Below are positions 26,360 through 34,980 of a stretch of 64,000 bases of DNA, in pieces. Position numbers and translations under genes: made by a program. The stretch spans positions 62,001 to 126,000 of the forward strand of contig NZ_JAAMOX010000002.1 in NCBI RefSeq assembly GCF_011758565.1, written 5' to 3'. The DNA comes from Lysinibacter cavernae. Its GTDB lineage: Bacteria > Actinomycetota > Actinomycetes > Actinomycetales > Microbacteriaceae. The notes below the pieces were generated by a model. It made no database searches and was not told the DNA's origin. It was given only the letters and a program-made list of their open reading frames with translations. Within the stretch, counting starts at the first letter, position 1, and every line of letters begins with the position of its first letter.

Positions 26360-27771
26360 TTCAGATCCGATTCAACGGTACGAAACACGAAGGTTTCGGC
26401 CTCGGCCACGTCGGTGGTCACAGCAAAACGATACTCAGCCGCGGTCGATGCGTGCACCAACTGGAGCCCAGCTGAAGAATCGAGAGTGACAGCAAACCCG
26501 CCAGGGCGCGAAACCTCAACAGAGCACGCCCCAGTTCCTGTTGTTGTTTGTTCAAAGAACGCCATTGCGCCGTCGTGCGCAGGCTCAAAGAACATTTTGC
26601 AGACGCCGCCGCTGGTTGGCGCTTCCCACAGCATCAGGCGATCCGGCTCACCAGCAACCGGCGCAGATGCACGCTCACCACGCGACTCCGTTGGTGTACC
26701 GTCACCCTGCTGTCCAGGAGGCGTTGACTGCTCTGACTGCCGCACCACCGTTGTCACGGAGGGGACGGAACTGGTTTCGTCTTGCCAAACTGAGGGATCG
26801 GCGCCCGCATTGCCTGAGGTCAACACGATGGCGGTAACCATTGTCGCCGCGGCAGCAAACGACGCAACCGACCATCCGATGGCCCTCGCGCTCACGGCGC
26901 CATGACCAAATATCGAACCAGCAGCCTCGGTACCTGATGCCACGAGCGACGCGTGCGGAAGGACAAAGAGCGCCGGAACCCCGGCGATGATTGCGCCAGA
27001 AAGCCGAGTTGTTGCGTTCGAAAGCTCCGCGCGGTTCGTAGTGCAGACCTCACAGCGCTCAAGGTGTGCCTCTAGCCCGCGTCGCTTGAGCGGCTCGTTC
27101 AGATCGTTTGCGACGTAGGCTGGGAGCATCGCGGTAAACGGACGGCACTCCTCCGGCGCATTGTCCGACGCGAGGGCGCTGAGATACCCGGTGCGCAGCC
27201 CCGTGCGGGCACGGTTGAGCAGGGCGCCGACCGCGTTTCGATTCATGCCGAGCGCCTCGCCAACCTCGTTGAGCGACAGGCCCTCGATCTCCCGATACCA
27301 GATCACTTCCTGCCAGCGTTTTGGCAAGTGGTTGAAGGCGTCAACAACGGCAGGATGCATGACGGCGTCGCCAAGCGGTACGTCCTGCGGCACCGAGAGA
27401 AACTCAAGGGTGTCTGGCTCAACGGCAACCGATTGAGCGGCATCGGCGTTTGGCCTGAGCGCAACGCTTTTCATCGCGGTGACAAGGTACCACCACAGGG
27501 ACGCCGTTGGTCCTTTTCCACCGTGGATGGCGTTGATGACCTTGGCAAACGCCTCGGAAACGATGTCTTCGGCCTCAAGCCCATGCGTAGCGTAGCGCCT
27601 CGCATGGGCAACAGCCATGCCATAGAGCCGCTCGTAGAGCGTCTCTAGTGCTGACGAGTCTCCGTCACGATACGCGGCAAGGAGCGCAGCGTCGTCAACA
27701 AAATCGGCTGGCGTGTTCCCGCCAGGCTCTGCCCGTTGCTTCCTTTCGTCAGCGTTACCCTGATCCGTCAT
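26356..27771 (-). CDS. Cassette 1 regulator: ECF sigma factor fused to zinc-finger anti-sigma, membrane helix and outside sensor domain
   Basis: One 471-residue chain carries both a sigma factor and what looks like its own inhibitor. Sigma region 2 spans about 28-105 (with LEAEDIVSEAF and SLWWYLVTAMKSV) and region 4 about 145-195 (LPKRWQEVIWYR, then a helix-turn-helix). A zf-HC2/ZAS zinc site follows (Cys209, His236, Cys240, Cys243), then one clear membrane helix (about 297-317), a Ser/Pro/Gln linker, and an outside domain (378-468) with Cys391 and Cys416. ATG 27771 overlaps the TGA of the surface-protein gene as ATGA. I infer that it senses the envelope or the neighbouring surface protein. 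To act on distant promoters the sigma part may need to be cut free. Confidence 0.85.
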   Translation of the reverse strand: MTDQGNADERKQRAEPGGNTPADFVDDAALLAAYRDGDSSALETLYERLYGMAVAHARRYATHGLEAEDIVSEAFAKVINAIHGGKGPTASLWWYLVTAMKSVALRPNADAAQSVAVEPDTLEFLSVPQDVPLGDAVMHPAVVDAFNHLPKRWQEVIWYREIEGLSLNEVGEALGMNRNAVGALLNRARTGLRTGYLSALASDNAPEECRPFTAMLPAYVANDLNEPLKRRGLEAHLERCEVCTTNRAELSNATTRLSGAIIAGVPALFVLPHASLVASGTEAAGSIFGHGAVSARAIGWSVASFAAAATMVTAIVLTSGNAGADPSVWQDETSSVPSVTTVVRQSEQSTPPGQQGDGTPTESRGERASAPVAGEPDRLMLWEAPTSGGVCKMFFEPAHDGAMAFFEQTTTGTGACSVEVSRPGGFAVTLDSSAGLQLVHASTAAEYRFAVTTDVAEAETFVFRTVESDLN

Positions 27772-30700
27772 TCCGTTGGCCGTTTCCCCTTCTCCGGCAG
27801 CCGCACGACGCGCCGAGCGATGAGCAGCAGACCACCGACACATACAAACAGCAGCGACCAACCGAGGATGGGTTCCTCGCTTCCGGTCACCGCAAGGCCC
27901 TTCTGCGTCTCAGGTGCGGTCGGCGCAGATGAGTCAGCAGACGGTTCCGTTGTGTGTTCGTGGCCAGGGCCTGGCTGTTCTGAGGCTGTCGGGGGCGTGA
28001 TGGGCAGTTTGGCCTCGACCGTCACACTGTAGGTGACGATGGCGGTCTGACCGAGAGCGTCCCTCAGTTCAACCGTGAAGCTGTCTTCACCGGCAAAACC
28101 TGGAGTCGGCACGTAGGTCGCAAACCCGTTCTCGAACGTCACCGTTCCGTGTGCTGGCTCCGCGTGGAGCGACGAGTCCTCAAGCATCTGGATGTTGGTG
28201 CCCTTCGCTTCACCGATGGGGTCAAAAGCGATGCGCTCAACGTCGGGGGTCACCGTCAGGTGCCGGTCGAGCCCCTGCGGAGCACGAATCACTGTGAGCG
28301 TGATCGTCTGCGTCGCGGTCAGCCCCCTGCCGTCAGTTACCACGTAGGTGACGAGGTCTTCGTAGCTCTGCTCGCCGTCGCCCCACGAACGATTGGGGTC
28401 TGGAACGTAGGTGACAATTCCGCGGTCGAGGATCGCGTTCCCTGCAAGGGAGGTGAGCGTCAGCCCCTCACCGTCGTCGTTCGCGAGGGGGTCGATAACA
28501 GTCTCAAAGGTCGAGGCGACGGTAAATGCGTCGTCAACCCCGGCAAGCCCCGCGTACACGGTGACCGTGTAGGTCGCCGTCGTCTGCTGACCAAAACTAT
28601 CGGTCACCGTCAGCTCAAAGGTGTAGGTTCCAGCGTCAACACCGGCAGCGTCAAACACGGCGTGCCCCTTAGGATCAAGAATGACGGTCCCCGCCGCTGG
28701 TTGACTCGACACGACACATCCGTCAGCGGCAACCGTCGAGGGATTGAGGATGTCCGGCGCGAACGTCACGGTGCCGCCAGAGGGGACCTCGTCGGCATCG
28801 TCAGAGACGACGGGGGCGCGCACAACCGTCACGGTTGCAACTGTGCCGCTCAGTTTCCCAAAGGAATCACGGATCTCGTAGCTCACGTCGACTGTCAGCT
28901 CGGTCTCATCTGCTGCCCATTCGTAGCCTCTCGCGTCAACGCTCAGCTCATCACCGCGATAGGTAATGCTCACTCCTGGCTCCGAAGACGACGGGGTGCC
29001 GCTCAGCGCAATGCCTGAGCCTGAGTCGTTTGCAAGCACGTCAACGGCAGTCGCGGTATTTGCCGGAATCGTTGCGGTATCCGCCATCGCTTCCGGAAGG
29101 GCAAACACCGTGATCGTCACCGTTGCCTCTGCGGTCACGCCGAGATAATTCGTCACGGTATACGCCAGGGTGTCGGTGTACACACGCTGACCGGCAAATG
29201 CCGCTGGCCAGGCCGCAGAGGCCACGTAGGTCACCGAGCCGCTGGCATCCATTGTGGCGGCTCCGTAGGCGGCCGGTGTGGTGATGCCGGCCGTCGTTTC
29301 TGTGCCGACCACGGGAGGGGAGGTCCAGGTGTCGTTGGCTTTGGCATCCACAACCACGGTTGAACCGCGCGAAACGCTCCCCTCGTCATTCACGGCAACC
29401 GGCGAAGCGATCGCCTTGCGGAACAGAATATCGAGACCCGTCAACTCGACGCCGAGCTCGGCGGTAATCGTGTCTGGCGAGACCCAATCCCATCCGGGCG
29501 CAACAATCGACGCGGTGTATTCGCCAGGCACCATCGCGGGAACCTCAAAGGTGCCAAGCGCGCTGATATCCAGCAGGTATGTCGCGAGTGGGCTCGAGAG
29601 TCGCAGCGACATTGCCCCGCTGGCAAACGTTGGGTCAGACACGGTAAGTACACCGTCGTAATCGGTGTCCTCAAATACGCTTCCCATAATCGCCCCTGCG
29701 GACGAGGCAAGAGTCACCTTCGCTGCGGCGATAATGCGCTTGACCGAGTTCTCATCGCCGTTTACGGGCGCGGTTTTTCCGTACATGTCGTTCATGAGCG
29801 AACCGCCAACGGCCAGACCTGACGCCTTCAGCGTGATGGTTGCTGAACCCGTGTAGCCGGGGCTGATCGGACGATCGGTCACAAACCGAAGGGCCGTCGC
29901 GTTTGAGGGAATCTCACCCATCTGCCAGCTGACGCCGGTTGCCCCGTCCGAATTATTGGTTCTGGCAAGTTCGGTTGCGATCTGCTCCGACGGCTCCGTC
30001 GTGAACTCAACACGAACGCCACCCATCACGGCCGGGTTTGCGGTCGAGGCGGACGCCTCAATCACGGTAAACCCGGATGCCGGCAAACCCGTTGTCCCGC
30101 GCGAATCTCCGTTATACGGCAGGAGGTCAACAAAGGTTCCTACGCCAACGGGGTCGGAGGTTCCGTTCCCCCAGGAGATGACATATTTCATTTCTTCGTC
30201 TGGATCGGCAAATCCAGGAACTCGTGTGACCGCGGTTTTGCTTCCCTCAAATGCGGCAACGCCGTTGACCACAATTGTGGAGACTTCTGTGCGGTCCTGG
30301 GCCTTTTGCGACGCAGTTGCTCCCGTTGTGTTTTCGTATGATTCAACCGACATATCACTTGACGACCTCACGACGGTCGTCGCCGTGTGGATGGTTCCTG
30401 ACGGGGTCTGTACCGACTGAAGGACGGGAATAGCGATTGCGGGCAACGCGGTTGCATGGCCCTGGAAGATACCAGGCCCTGCGGCCCCACTCGGTGCTGT
30501 CACGTCGCCAAGGTTGAAGAGAATACTGGCGGGGGTGCCGTCGTCGGGTGTGCAGGCTATCCCGTCAGCGCCGGCGTCGCCTGGAACGTGCGAGGCATAA
30601 CCGGGCAGCTCGACCACCGCATCCCAAACCGGCTCGGCGCAGACGGAGGACATCGTCACCCGAATGGTTGTATCGCGGGCGACACCGGCGGTCATCGACC

Positions 30701-32579
30701 CAACGGGACCGACCACTATCGGCGTAACCGTTAGAGTACTCACCTGCCCTGGAGCGGAAGATGCACTCTCCCACACGGCTGTTGATCTGATGAGTGCGTC
30801 CGCAGCGCGAACGCTACCGCCAGTGACGCTCACCGACTGACCGTTGTAGTTCGAATCTGTGCGTGGAGTTTCGTCAGAACCAAACTGCCAAAACCACGGC
30901 ACATTTGCACCCTTGAGAAGACTCCTCGATACGGCAGAATCACTTCGACGAAGCGGGGCTACAAGTCCAACGGCTGTGTTTGGCTCAAGGTCCGACAAAT
31001 AGGTGTAGCGGATACCGGACACGGAAGAAAATCCCCCAACAAGCTGAGCAGGATCGCTTACCCAGCGAACGGATGCTGGATCAGTTGTCTTTCTTTCCGA
31101 GTCATCGGCGAACGCATGGTCAGTATATTCAATCCGTTGGTCGGCAGCCGCGACATACACGGTCGCAGCGTGGTTATATAGCGCATCAATCGTTCCTCGA
31201 TACCCCGCAAACATACCTTTCGGCGTGCTATCAAGGGTGAAAAGTGCAGGGTCCCATGTCATAACGCCCCACGAGTTATGCACCGCCGCACCTGCAGACG
31301 GTGCATTTCTCATTCCCGCGAGCGCATCAAATAGTTGACCAGGGACAAGAATCTCTTCGCCCTGAGTGTAACCATGCCGATCACCGAAAAGATAGGTGCC
31401 TCGATTTGCCCAAGCACCGCCGTTTGTTCCACGCAAGTCACTCGTTTCCGTTCGCAGAATGGGCTGCCTGAGACAGGCAAGCTGAGCTGCATAGGAAGTA
31501 TTGGCAGGACAGACGTAGTCGGGATTCTGTCCAGGAGCATATCCATCTCCAAAGTTCGATGCCCCACTCGTTGAAACCGGGTCAAAACCAGAAACTATGT
31601 TCCATAATGAAACAGTCTCATTCACAGGAACGGTGGGATCAAAGGGCGTCCACACCGTAATTACAGGCTGGACGCTGGTCCGGTAATCAGCAGAAGTCTC
31701 CGGTGCCGTGACAACCTCCATAAAATCGCCCCGGGTTCCGGCAACCGTCACAACGAGGTCGTTTCCTGGTCCGCCAGGCTGCGTCACGGATACCGTGCCA
31801 GCGCCCCTTGTCACATAGCCGTTCGTGGGAATAGCTCCTTCGGGAACAGACACTCTGAACGAAAACGAAGTTTGGGTTGCTTCGTATCCTTTGAAATTGC
31901 CAGCCGCCGGCAACGTGGCACCAACCAGCACATGGATATCTTGCCGCACACCGGGTTGCCCAAGATGCGTGACAGGATATGTGGCGGAGGAGCCGAACAC
32001 CCGCATCTCGGTCTTCGCCTCGGCCGAAACCGTCACGCCGGGCGCGGTTGTGGACAGGGCCGCTGCAGCAAATACTGGAGCGACGACGGAACCGTTTCCA
32101 GCCGAGGTCACCCATGCGCGTACCTTGAATGATTCTGTCCCGGTGTCAACGTTACGCACGCACGTCCACGTCCGCTTATCGGCGCTCAGCGAGCCGGCAA
32201 CGTTGCACACGCTCGCGGCTGTTGCGGTGCTGTCCCACTCCATGCCGACCGGCAGCGTTGAGCTGTATGAGATGTCGCCTTTGGCCGAATACGACGAGGC
32301 AAGCAGGTACTCAACCTGATCGTTCGATCGCACGATGCCGTTATTTGCTGAACTGTCGTGGCCGGCTGCGTCATCCGCGTCAAACGGCCCCGTGCCATCA
32401 AAGCTGACGGAAACGCCAAAATCGCTGACGGCCCCTACCGCAGCGTTGGCTGTTTGAAGTCCGGTGCCAACGGACGAACCGAGCAAGACGCCAATAAGTC
32501 CCATGGCGAGTGCCACGACACGGCCGCGGTGTTTGTGTTGGACGGCGGGCGCGCCCAACGTCAAAGCATTCTGATTCAC
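27768..32579 (-). CDS. Cassette 1 surface protein: secreted, LAVTG cell-wall anchored, Ig/cadherin-like repeats
   Basis: A 1,603-residue exported protein. In order: a signal peptide ending near ANA (about residue 45); a large conserved N-terminal region of unknown family (about 50-790) with motifs SNFGDGYAPG and PWFWQFGSDE; a DUF11-like segment (about 790-960, FVDLLPYNGD); an SdrD-B-like acidic domain (near 965-1050, EDTDYDG); five Ig/cadherin-like repeats (about 1060-1530); a Pro/Thr/Ser linker; LAVTG near 1563; a membrane helix; and a basic tail. LAXTG is the class E sortase signal. The GTG start at 32579 is preceded by TTGGGGGA, as in its two paralogues. An adhesin or fibril role is inferred. 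Confidence 0.85.
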   Translation of the reverse strand: MNQNALTLGAPAVQHKHRGRVVALAMGLIGVLLGSSVGTGLQTANAAVGAVSDFGVSVSFDGTGPFDADDAAGHDSSANNGIVRSNDQVEYLLASSYSAKGDISYSSTLPVGMEWDSTATAASVCNVAGSLSADKRTWTCVRNVDTGTESFKVRAWVTSAGNGSVVAPVFAAAALSTTAPGVTVSAEAKTEMRVFGSSATYPVTHLGQPGVRQDIHVLVGATLPAAGNFKGYEATQTSFSFRVSVPEGAIPTNGYVTRGAGTVSVTQPGGPGNDLVVTVAGTRGDFMEVVTAPETSADYRTSVQPVITVWTPFDPTVPVNETVSLWNIVSGFDPVSTSGASNFGDGYAPGQNPDYVCPANTSYAAQLACLRQPILRTETSDLRGTNGGAWANRGTYLFGDRHGYTQGEEILVPGQLFDALAGMRNAPSAGAAVHNSWGVMTWDPALFTLDSTPKGMFAGYRGTIDALYNHAATVYVAAADQRIEYTDHAFADDSERKTTDPASVRWVSDPAQLVGGFSSVSGIRYTYLSDLEPNTAVGLVAPLRRSDSAVSRSLLKGANVPWFWQFGSDETPRTDSNYNGQSVSVTGGSVRAADALIRSTAVWESASSAPGQVSTLTVTPIVVGPVGSMTAGVARDTTIRVTMSSVCAEPVWDAVVELPGYASHVPGDAGADGIACTPDDGTPASILFNLGDVTAPSGAAGPGIFQGHATALPAIAIPVLQSVQTPSGTIHTATTVVRSSSDMSVESYENTTGATASQKAQDRTEVSTIVVNGVAAFEGSKTAVTRVPGFADPDEEMKYVISWGNGTSDPVGVGTFVDLLPYNGDSRGTTGLPASGFTVIEASASTANPAVMGGVRVEFTTEPSEQIATELARTNNSDGATGVSWQMGEIPSNATALRFVTDRPISPGYTGSATITLKASGLAVGGSLMNDMYGKTAPVNGDENSVKRIIAAAKVTLASSAGAIMGSVFEDTDYDGVLTVSDPTFASGAMSLRLSSPLATYLLDISALGTFEVPAMVPGEYTASIVAPGWDWVSPDTITAELGVELTGLDILFRKAIASPVAVNDEGSVSRGSTVVVDAKANDTWTSPPVVGTETTAGITTPAAYGAATMDASGSVTYVASAAWPAAFAGQRVYTDTLAYTVTNYLGVTAEATVTITVFALPEAMADTATIPANTATAVDVLANDSGSGIALSGTPSSSEPGVSITYRGDELSVDARGYEWAADETELTVDVSYEIRDSFGKLSGTVATVTVVRAPVVSDDADEVPSGGTVTFAPDILNPSTVAADGCVVSSQPAAGTVILDPKGHAVFDAAGVDAGTYTFELTVTDSFGQQTTATYTVTVYAGLAGVDDAFTVASTFETVIDPLANDDGEGLTLTSLAGNAILDRGIVTYVPDPNRSWGDGEQSYEDLVTYVVTDGRGLTATQTITLTVIRAPQGLDRHLTVTPDVERIAFDPIGEAKGTNIQMLEDSSLHAEPAHGTVTFENGFATYVPTPGFAGEDSFTVELRDALGQTAIVTYSVTVEAKLPITPPTASEQPGPGHEHTTEPSADSSAPTAPETQKGLAVTGSEEPILGWSLLFVCVGGLLLIARRVVRLPEKGKRPTE

Positions 32580-32759
32580 GATATCCCCCAACGGATGTCT
32601 GCATGAGACAGCGCGCTAGTTTCCCCTAACACACTGGAAATCACTGATGATTACCTCTAGAGACCGTTTTTTGTCGAGCGTTGTACGCCGCTGCCAAAAA
32701 AACTTTCTGCGTCCAAAAGGACTGGTACCCTCGCACCGCTGGTGGAACTGTAAATCCGG

Positions 32760-33491
32760 TTAGACGGCACCTGACGTGCCGAGCAGGCTACCGATCGCGA
32801 AGGTTGCTCCAAGCGCTATTGCGCCGCCAATCACAACGCGAAGCACCGACTTATGTGCTGGGCTGTCGCCAATCTTCGCCGCGATAGCCCCGGTCAGGGC
32901 GAGCGCAAGCAGCACAACCACAAAGGTTATCGGGACGCGGAGACCTTCTGGCGGCAGCAAGATCGAGAGAAATGGAAGAATCCCGCCAACCGTAAACGCA
33001 AGGGCAGAGGCCCCAGCCGCGTGCCAGGGGCTCACGACATCCGATTCGTTGATGTTGAGCTCCGCCGAAAGGTGAGCTTCAAGTGCGTTATGCGCAGTCA
33101 GCTCCCGGGCGACGGCTTGTGCTGTTTCGGGCGAGAGGCCTTTTGCTTCGTAGATACCAGTAAGCTCAGCAAGTTCTTCCTCTGGCATATCGCGGAGCTC
33201 TTGACGCTCTTTTTCGATGAGCGCCCGCTCGCTGTCACTCTGGCTGCTCACCGAAACGTATTCGCCGAGCGCCATCGAGATTGCCCCGCCAACGAGCCCG
33301 GCGACCCCTGCGGTGATGATCGGCCCAGATGCCGTTGTCGCGCCCGCAACGCCAACAACAATCGCAGCGACCGAGACGATACCGTCGTTTGCCCCGAGCA
33401 CGCCGGCGCGGAGCCAGTTGAGTCGCTGGGCGATTCCTTCCCTGTGGGGTTCGTGCGGATGCTGCGACGCGTTCACGGTTTCAGTCGACAT
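32760..33491 (-). CDS. VIT1/CCC1-family iron/manganese transporter
   Basis: A 243-residue membrane protein with a pair of helices near residues 30-75, a charged cytoplasmic helix region (about 80-150, Glu-rich, typical of the metal-binding part of plant VIT1), and three C-terminal helices. RAGVLGANDGIVS and the Gly/Ala pattern AGLVGGAISMALGEYVS are hallmarks of the family. It likely moves Fe2+ or Mn2+ across the membrane. It lies alone between surface cassettes 1 and 2; a perfect palindrome CCAGTGACACTGG (33524-33536) is just upstream of its start. No link to the cassettes can be read from sequence. Confidence 0.88.
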   Translation of the reverse strand: MSTETVNASQHPHEPHREGIAQRLNWLRAGVLGANDGIVSVAAIVVGVAGATTASGPIITAGVAGLVGGAISMALGEYVSVSSQSDSERALIEKERQELRDMPEEELAELTGIYEAKGLSPETAQAVARELTAHNALEAHLSAELNINESDVVSPWHAAGASALAFTVGGILPFLSILLPPEGLRVPITFVVVLLALALTGAIAAKIGDSPAHKSVLRVVIGGAIALGATFAIGSLLGTSGAV

Positions 33492-33540
33492 GGCTCCAGC
33501 AAAGCACGCAAGTCACTCAGAGTCCAGTGACACTGGCGAG

Positions 33541-34980
33541 TCAGCGACCAAGGTAGGTGTTCGTGACCTCGAACACAAACGCGTGGTTTCGCTGGGTCTC
33601 GCCGGCGGCATCCGTTGTAAACCCAATGGAGTAATTGCCCGTTCTGGCAGCATGAGCGAGACGAGAGGTTTCTGTCGAGTCAAGCGACGCGGCAAAACCG
33701 TCGGCTCTGGAGAGGGCGACCTCGCAGTGGCCTTCGCCCAAGGTCGCCTGTTCGAAGTATGCAGGCTCACCGTTCACGGCCGGTTGAAAGAACAGCGCAC
33801 AGGTACCGTCGCGCATTGGGAGTTCAACGAGCAGGAGCCTGCCAGAGCGGCCCTTGGTGGATGGGGCAGCGCTGGCCTGCGCATCCGGTTCGCCCGCGTC
33901 GTTCCCGGAATCACCCGTGGTACCGCCGGCTTCCGGGGCCGAACTCGCCGTTGGTATTTTCTCGCTCTGCGCAACAACCTGCCCGGTAATGGGCGTTGGA
34001 ATGGGATCGTTCGGTTGCACCGCGGTTGACGAGGTCATCCACACAAACGCACCGACACTCACGACGGCGAGTCCGGCGGCGGCAACCGCCACCTTCGCAG
34101 CTGTGCCGGACAGGAACGCGGAAGCACCGGATGTTGCGGGCTGAAGCGCAGTACTCGCCTGAGCGACCTCGGCGGCACCGATGCCCTGCGCCCGAAGCAG
34201 CGCGGACGCGCCAACGATGCCTGGAGCAGAAGCTGCCGCGCCCCGCAGAAAGCGTTCACTGATGTGGGTAAGCGCGACGCTCCCCTCTGCACACGCTTCG
34301 CATGAGGCAAGGTGCGCTTCGAGATCGGCGAATGCGGGGTCGCCCGCAGGCGCGTCAAGATATTCGGGAAGCTGACTATAGAACGGCTGGCATGCTTCAG
34401 CGGAAAACTCACCGGCAGACGCCCGCACGTATTCAACGCGAAACCGCTGTCTGGCCCTCGTATGCAGGGCGCCAAGCGCTGACGAGCTGATTCGCATCGC
34501 CTCGCCGGCCTCCTTCATCGAAAGACCCTCAACATCTCGGTACCACATGACCTCTTGCCACCGTTGCGGAAGCGCACGGAAGGCGGTCATGAGCGCTGGA
34601 TGCTCGTCCCGAGACTCAGGCCCAGACTGCTCGTCGCCCGAAAGGAGTTCAAGCATTTCCGAGTCAACGGCCATCGCTGCTTCTGGCCCCCTTCGCGGCG
34701 TGAGCGCGACGCTCTTCATCGCGGTCACGAGGTACCACCACAGCGAAGCGGTTGGGCCCTTGCCGTTTCTGATTGCCTGCATCACCTTGGCAAAGGCTTC
34801 CGAAACGATGTCCTCGGCCTCGGCCTTCGTCCCGACAAAACGGTACGTGTGAGAGATCGCCATCGCGTAGTAGCGGGAGTACAGCGCGGTCATCGCTGAT
34901 TCGTCGCCCGCACGATAGTCCTCGAGGAGCTGAGCGTCCGTTTCGCCAGATGGAAGGCCGGGGCCGTGGATACTGGTCAT
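33541..34980 (-). CDS. Cassette 2 regulator: ECF sigma factor fused to zinc-finger anti-sigma, membrane helix and outside sensor domain
   Basis: A 479-residue paralogue of the cassette 1 regulator. Sigma region 2 is at about 18-95 and region 4 at about 135-185 (LPQRWQEVMWYR). The zinc ligands are Cys197, His223, Cys227 and Cys230. The membrane helix is at about 296-315, followed by a Pro/Ser/Gly linker and the outside domain (about 381-473) with Cys394 and Cys419, again 25 residues apart. It overlaps the surface-protein stop by ATGA. In region 4, the LSMKEAGEAMRISSSALGAL stretch differs from its siblings, so promoter choice may differ. Tethered or proteolytically released action is inferred. 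Confidence 0.85.
   Translation of the reverse strand: MTSIHGPGLPSGETDAQLLEDYRAGDESAMTALYSRYYAMAISHTYRFVGTKAEAEDIVSEAFAKVMQAIRNGKGPTASLWWYLVTAMKSVALTPRRGPEAAMAVDSEMLELLSGDEQSGPESRDEHPALMTAFRALPQRWQEVMWYRDVEGLSMKEAGEAMRISSSALGALHTRARQRFRVEYVRASAGEFSAEACQPFYSQLPEYLDAPAGDPAFADLEAHLASCEACAEGSVALTHISERFLRGAAASAPGIVGASALLRAQGIGAAEVAQASTALQPATSGASAFLSGTAAKVAVAAAGLAVVSVGAFVWMTSSTAVQPNDPIPTPITGQVVAQSEKIPTASSAPEAGGTTGDSGNDAGEPDAQASAAPSTKGRSGRLLLVELPMRDGTCALFFQPAVNGEPAYFEQATLGEGHCEVALSRADGFAASLDSTETSRLAHAARTGNYSIGFTTDAAGETQRNHAFVFEVTNTYLGR

Noticed and set aside
26356-27861. Longer start for the cassette 1 regulator, adding 30 residues
   Set aside because: The extra codons lie inside the surface-protein membrane-anchor coding region and show no sigma-factor similarity; ATG 27771 with ATGA overlap fits all three cassettes.
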